Shown here piece after piece: positions 6,845-10,509 of a stretch of 10,509 bases of DNA. Made by a program: the position numbers and the translations under genes. The number at the start of each line of letters is the position of its first letter. Within the stretch, counting starts at the first letter, position 1. The stretch covers positions 1-10,509 of the forward strand of contig JAUNCU010000097.1 in the NCBI GenBank assembly GCA_030526455.1. The letters run 5' to 3'. Under the pieces are notes generated by a model, which ran no database searches, had not been told where the DNA came from, and was given only the letters and a program-made list of their open reading frames with translations. This stretch comes from Bacteroidales bacterium. Its GTDB lineage: Bacteria; Bacteroidota; Bacteroidia; Bacteroidales; Muribaculaceae.

Positions 6845-8188
6845 CTATTTCTGTGTGCGGCATTCTTTCTTGAAGTGCCACCAGAAGATGATGCCTGCGG
6901 CGAGGAGTGAGACGAAGAAGGCGAGGTATACGCCTTTGAGGCCGAGGTGGCTGGGGTGGCCGAGCAGGAAAATGAGTGGCACGCCTATCACCACGTAGGC
7001 TATCAAGGCGCCCGTCATCATGGGCTTCACCAGCCCTATGCCGCGCAGGGCTCCCGAAAAGGCAATCTGGGTGGCGTCGCCCAGTTGGTAGAGCACCAGC
7101 AGCCAAAGCATGCCTGTGGCTATGGCGATCACGGTTTCGTCGAGGGTAAACATGGCTATGATGCTGTGGCCCAGCGTGAGAAACACGCCGCAAGCCACGG
7201 CGGTGCACACGAGCGTGAGCGCATAGCCCGCATGAACGGCGCGGCGCACGCCTTCCATATCGGTCGTGCCCTTGAAGTGCGCCACTTTTATCGCCATTCC
7301 GGCACCTATGGCATAGTAGATCATGAACCCGATGCTACCGAAAATCACCAGAATCTGGTAGGCCGCCATCGAGTGTGCGCCCAGCCATCCCACCACTATT
7401 CCCGCCACGGTGAAAATGGCGGTTTCGGTGCCCAGTTGCAGGGAGATGGGCAGCGACTGTGCCGCCATGGCACGGAGGCCTTTCAGTGTGGAGCGAGCCG
7501 AGGCAAATCCCTCGCAGTAAGGGCGGTATCGTTTTGAAGAGATGATTACGGCTGCATATACTAAGCAAATGAGAATGCGCGAAACGAGCGTCGCCCAGCC
7601 CGCACCCATCAGCCCCATTTCGGGTGCGCCGAAATGACCGTAGATGAGGGCGTAGTTGCCCGCGATATTCACCACATTTCCGCCGGTGAAAATCCACATG
7701 CCCAGCGACGTGTGGCCCGTGGCGTCGGCAAACTGGCGCATCACATGGGTGAACACCACCGGCACCATCGACACCAGAATCAGCACATAGTATTCCCTGA
7801 TGAGCGGCAGCAAGTGTTCGGGCTGGCCTATCAGCCCCAGGCAAAAGTAGAACACCACCATCGCCGCCAGCACCAAGGCACCGTAGATGGCGTTCGCCAC
7901 CGTGGCAGTGCGCAGCGTAGCGCCCGCCTCACGCAGCGATCCCTTTGCGAAAAGCGCCCCCACCAGCGGCGTGATGCCGTAGGAAAAACCCAGCGAGAGC
8001 ATAATCACCAGCGTGAACACATTGTTCACAAACGAAGCCGAAGCCAGCGCCTCGGTAGAGTAGTGCCCCACCATCATCGTGTCGGCATAGCCCGTGACGA
8101 TAGTGCCCAGTTGCGCCACCATGATAGGCACACTCAGCCTAGCAATATCGCCATAATACGCGCCATATTTGTTCCAGTATCTTTTCAC
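6845..8188 (-). CDS. norM: NorM-type MATE family multidrug/cation antiporter
   Basis: Inner-membrane exporter of 447 residues with twelve hydrophobic segments in two pseudo-symmetric halves, the normal MATE length. It exchanges Na+ or H+ for cationic drugs or dyes. Family motifs include YADTMMVGHYS near 34-44, NIAGNYALIYG near 174-184 and DATQIAFSGALRG at 371-383. The acidic residues D36, E255 and D371 fall at the same positions as the functional D36, E255 and D371 of Vibrio cholerae NorM, which supports the NorM branch and an intact cation site. The start is GTG; an in-frame stop lies four codons upstream, and the next Met (residue 23) is inside the first helix. The gene begins 28 bp after the helicase gene. 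A TAACTTTG box ends only 4 bp before the GTG, leaving little or no leader if used. Substrate range cannot be read from sequence. Confidence 0.93.
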   Translation of the reverse strand: MKRYWNKYGAYYGDIARLSVPIMVAQLGTIVTGYADTMMVGHYSTEALASASFVNNVFTLVIMLSLGFSYGITPLVGALFAKGSLREAGATLRTATVANAIYGALVLAAMVVFYFCLGLIGQPEHLLPLIREYYVLILVSMVPVVFTHVMRQFADATGHTSLGMWIFTGGNVVNIAGNYALIYGHFGAPEMGLMGAGWATLVSRILICLVYAAVIISSKRYRPYCEGFASARSTLKGLRAMAAQSLPISLQLGTETAIFTVAGIVVGWLGAHSMAAYQILVIFGSIGFMIYYAIGAGMAIKVAHFKGTTDMEGVRRAVHAGYALTLVCTAVACGVFLTLGHSIIAMFTLDETVIAIATGMLWLLVLYQLGDATQIAFSGALRGIGLVKPMMTGALIAYVVIGVPLIFLLGHPSHLGLKGVYLAFFVSLLAAGIIFWWHFKKECRTQK

Positions 8189-8192
8189 ACCG

Positions 8193-8200
8193 CAAAGTTA
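8193..8200 (-). promoter_or_regulatory. Possible -7 promoter box at the MATE start
   Basis: TAACTTTG (8200-8193) fits TAnnTTTG, but no TTTG is found 18-22 bp upstream, in the end of the helicase gene. If active, transcription would begin at or next to the GTG codon and produce a leaderless message. It may be fortuitous. Confidence 0.3.
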
Positions 8201-8216
8201 CCACTTTTCTGATTTT

Positions 8217-10403
8217 TTACTGTTGTTTTTTCAGCACTCTTGGCAGGAGGGTGCGGCGGGTGGTGGGGAATTGCACCACGCAACTGCCGTTTTCTTTCAC
8301 CTCTTCCACGGTGCCGAGGCCGAATACCATGTGCTCTACGGTGTCGCCGGGGCGTATTTCGGCGTCGTCGTTTTTGGGTTTGGCGGCGGCCTTTTTGCTG
8401 TAGTCCACGCGGCGGTTGATGCCGAGTTCGGCGTTGAGCCAGTTCACCATGTCTTCCATTTCTTCGAAAAGGTATTTTGGCGGGCGTCCCTTCACGGTGA
8501 TCAAGTGGTCGGGAATTTCCTTGAGGAAGCGTGATGGGTATTTCTCGCATTGGTTGGCGGCGCTAAAACCTTCGCTCTCGGTGAGGATGAGTTCGCGCTC
8601 GGCACGCGTCACGGCCACATACATCAGCCTTCGTTCCTCTTCTTCTGCCGCTTCGAGGCGCTCGCGAATGGCACGATGGCTGGGGAACACGCCCTCGTTG
8701 AGCCCCATCACAAACACATAGGGGAATTCCAGCCCCTTCGCCTGGTGAATCGTCATCAGGCGCACGGTTTCTTCGTCGGTGCGATAGTCGGCGTTGGTGT
8801 AGAGGGCGATGTCTTGCAGGTAGTCGTCGAGCGACGGCGCTTCATCGCCCATGTGGTGCGACGCCTCATATTCCTTGATGCTGTGCAGCAATTCATGAAT
8901 GTTTTCGAGGCGGTCCTCATCTTCGTCGGTGCGGTATTCCTCCTTCAGCCCGCTCATGGTGAGCACATGGTCGAGCGTGCTGCCAATGCCGCATCCCTTG
9001 GCGATGAGTTCGCGTCCCTCTTCAATCACCTTCACAAAATCCTGCATGCGCGTGCGTGCCATGGCTGGTGCATCGAGGTTGGTGGCCAGCGTCTCGTAGA
9101 GCGCGGTGCCGTCGTCGGTGTTGGCGGTGAGCCACTCCAGCGCCTTCCGACCAAATTTGCGCGACGGCACATTGCACACGCGCAGGAAAGCGAGGTCGTC
9201 GGCGGGGTTGGCGATGAGGCGCAGATAGGAGAGCGCATCCTTGATTTCCTTGCGCTCGAAGAAGCGGATGCCGCCCCACACGGCGTAGGGGATGCCCAAC
9301 TTGATCAACTCCTGCTCCACGCCGCGCGAGAGGTAGGCTGCGCGGAAAAGGATAGCGATTTCGCCATAGGTGCCCTTGCCCTTCTTCACCGCTTTGCTAA
9401 TGGTGTCGGCAATCCATTTACACTCCTTGGCGTCGCTGCTGGCGTGGTAGTGAACCACACGCACTCCGGCGGGCTTCTCGGTGAACAGGTCCTTGGGCAC
9501 ACGGTCGCGGTTGTTGGCGATGATGGCGTTGGCCACGTCGAGGATATCGGGGGTGGAACGGTAGTTCTGGTTGAGCACCACATCTACGTCGGCCTCAAAG
9601 TTTACAAACAGTTGTGGCCGCGATCCGCGCCACTCGTAGATGGCCTGGTCGGGGTCGCCCACCACACACAGGTTGCCGTGGCCTTCGCTGAGCAGGGTGA
9701 AGAGTTCCCACTCGTCGGCATCGCAGTCCTGCACCTCGTCGATTTGCAGATAGTTGAGTTCGGCCTGCCACTGCTCGCGCACCTCCTTGAAGTGGTGCAG
9801 AATGTAGATCGTGAAGTACATCTGGTCGTCGATATCCACGGCAAAGAGTCTCAGTTGCTCCTGCAGGTATTGGTAGAAGACTTGCTGCTCAGCGGTGGGT
9901 TTCGCCTTCGAGCCAGGGAGCATAAACTTGCCCACGTAATCCATGCGCAGCGCCCCCTTCATCTTGCCCACCATATTTATATGCTTCTTCACGGTCGACT
10001 GGGTGCGGTCGATGTTCATCGCCTCCATCACGCGCTTCACCATCGCCTTCTTGTCTTCGTCGTCGAGAATGGTGAAAGTTTTGGGGAAGCCGATGCGGTG
10101 AATTTCCTTGCGCAGGAATTTCACGCAGAAGCCGTGGATGGTGCACACGAAGTCGTTCACCAGCCCGGGTGCCACCAGCGAGGAGATGCGTCGTTTCATT
10201 TCCTGCGCGGCCTTGTTGGTAAAGGTCATGCACAGGATATTGCCAGGGTCGATACCCAGCACATTCACCAGAAAAGCGTAGCGGTGAGCGATCACGCGTG
10301 TTTTCCCCGAGCCCGCACCAGCGACGATGCGCACCCGTCCCTCGGTGGCCTGCACAGCCTCCTTCTGTCGGTCGTTAAGATTGTTGAGCAATTGATTCAT
10401 CAT
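8217..10403 (-). CDS. uvrD: UvrD/PcrA-type SF1A DNA helicase
   Basis: ATP-dependent 3'-5' DNA helicase of 728 residues acting in nucleotide-excision and mismatch repair and in clearing stalled replication or transcription complexes. All SF1A motifs are intact: Q-motif LNDRQKEAV at 9-17, Walker A AGAGSGKT at 28-35, motif Ia TFTNKAAQEM at 60-69, Walker B IDEVQD at 221-226, motif III GDPDQAIYEWRG at 249-260, motif IV QNYRST at 279-284, motif V TIHQAKGLEF at 551-560, and motif VI MYVAVTRAER at 594-603. A C-terminal Tudor/KOW-like segment (about 682-722, with RPGDTVEHMVFGLGTV) is that of PcrA/UvrD, which in those proteins contacts RNA polymerase. The start is a double ATG; the upstream one is used here, but either could serve. 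It is first in the window's transcription order, with its own promoter, and probably feeds the MATE gene. Whether to call it uvrD or pcrA is a naming choice. Confidence 0.96.
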   Translation of the reverse strand: MMNQLLNNLNDRQKEAVQATEGRVRIVAGAGSGKTRVIAHRYAFLVNVLGIDPGNILCMTFTNKAAQEMKRRISSLVAPGLVNDFVCTIHGFCVKFLRKEIHRIGFPKTFTILDDEDKKAMVKRVMEAMNIDRTQSTVKKHINMVGKMKGALRMDYVGKFMLPGSKAKPTAEQQVFYQYLQEQLRLFAVDIDDQMYFTIYILHHFKEVREQWQAELNYLQIDEVQDCDADEWELFTLLSEGHGNLCVVGDPDQAIYEWRGSRPQLFVNFEADVDVVLNQNYRSTPDILDVANAIIANNRDRVPKDLFTEKPAGVRVVHYHASSDAKECKWIADTISKAVKKGKGTYGEIAILFRAAYLSRGVEQELIKLGIPYAVWGGIRFFERKEIKDALSYLRLIANPADDLAFLRVCNVPSRKFGRKALEWLTANTDDGTALYETLATNLDAPAMARTRMQDFVKVIEEGRELIAKGCGIGSTLDHVLTMSGLKEEYRTDEDEDRLENIHELLHSIKEYEASHHMGDEAPSLDDYLQDIALYTNADYRTDEETVRLMTIHQAKGLEFPYVFVMGLNEGVFPSHRAIRERLEAAEEEERRLMYVAVTRAERELILTESEGFSAANQCEKYPSRFLKEIPDHLITVKGRPPKYLFEEMEDMVNWLNAELGINRRVDYSKKAAAKPKNDDAEIRPGDTVEHMVFGLGTVEEVKENGSCVVQFPTTRRTLLPRVLKKQQ

Positions 10404-10425
10404 GCGATTCTACGGTATTGATTCG

Positions 10426-10455
10426 CAAAGATACTGCAAATTTTGAAAACTCAAA
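10426..10455 (-). promoter_or_regulatory. Putative promoter of the helicase gene
   Basis: TTTG (10455-10452) and TATCTTTG (10433-10426) on the minus strand are 18 bp apart, an excellent Bacteroidota promoter match. The start site would be near 10420, giving a short leader of roughly 17 nt. The remaining upstream sequence to the window end is AC-rich and shows no gene. Confidence 0.75.
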
Positions 10456-10509
10456 CCCCAAACCCAAGAAAAACCAAAATAAACACCCCGCCACTGGCCA
10501 ACTGAGGAA

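Noticed and set aside
8550..10421. A 623-codon open frame on the plus strand opposite the helicase gene
   Set aside because: It lies fully antisense to a helicase with every motif intact. It is rich in His, Val and Leu strings with no recognisable domain, as expected from the complement of GC-rich codons lacking stops.
1..10509. Mobile element, prophage, defence island or tRNA-linked insertion
   Set aside because: No transposase, integrase, att-like duplication, tRNA or restriction/toxin gene is seen; gene content and style are uniform and chromosomal.

Overview
All seven genes that can be supported lie on the minus strand, so transcription runs from high to low coordinates: UvrD/PcrA helicase, MATE exporter, PpiD-like foldase, SufE, POT-family peptide transporter, then a LytS-type histidine kinase overlapping a LytTR response regulator. 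The organism is most likely a member of Bacteroidota, order Bacteroidales (Prevotella- or Muribaculum-like; the family cannot be fixed from this window). Reasons: the upstream regions carry the Bacteroidota promoter -7 motif TAnnTTTG, in two cases with a -33 TTTG at normal spacing; clear Shine-Dalgarno sequences are not evident; and the protein types (long PpiD-like SurA_N protein, POT transporter with a GERF motif, LytTR pairs) are typical of that order.

Region by region. 8217-10403 is a full-length SF1A helicase with its own promoter. The MATE gene starts 28 bp after it with GTG and is probably read through from the helicase. 6484-6844 is a 361-bp non-coding stretch holding degenerate repeats, small hairpins and the ppiD promoter. 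ppiD (4408-6483) ends in a strong intrinsic terminator, after which sufE has its own promoter. The POT gene begins 79 bp after sufE with no visible promoter or terminator between them, so the two may share a transcript. A second strong terminator closes the POT gene. A 237-bp gap then holds the promoter and leader of the two-component pair, whose reading frames overlap by 26 bp.

Most of this is housekeeping: DNA repair, drug/cation export, envelope protein folding, Fe-S assembly and peptide uptake. I did not find a convincing new defence, mobile or biosynthetic system. The points most worth a second look are the PpiD-like protein, which seems to have lost both parvulin active-site histidines; the unusual topology and altered ExxER motif of the peptide transporter; its proximity to a LytS/LytTR pair, a regulator type that controls nutrient transporters in other bacteria; the GTG start of the MATE gene lying almost on a promoter-like box; and the diverged intergenic repeats before ppiD.
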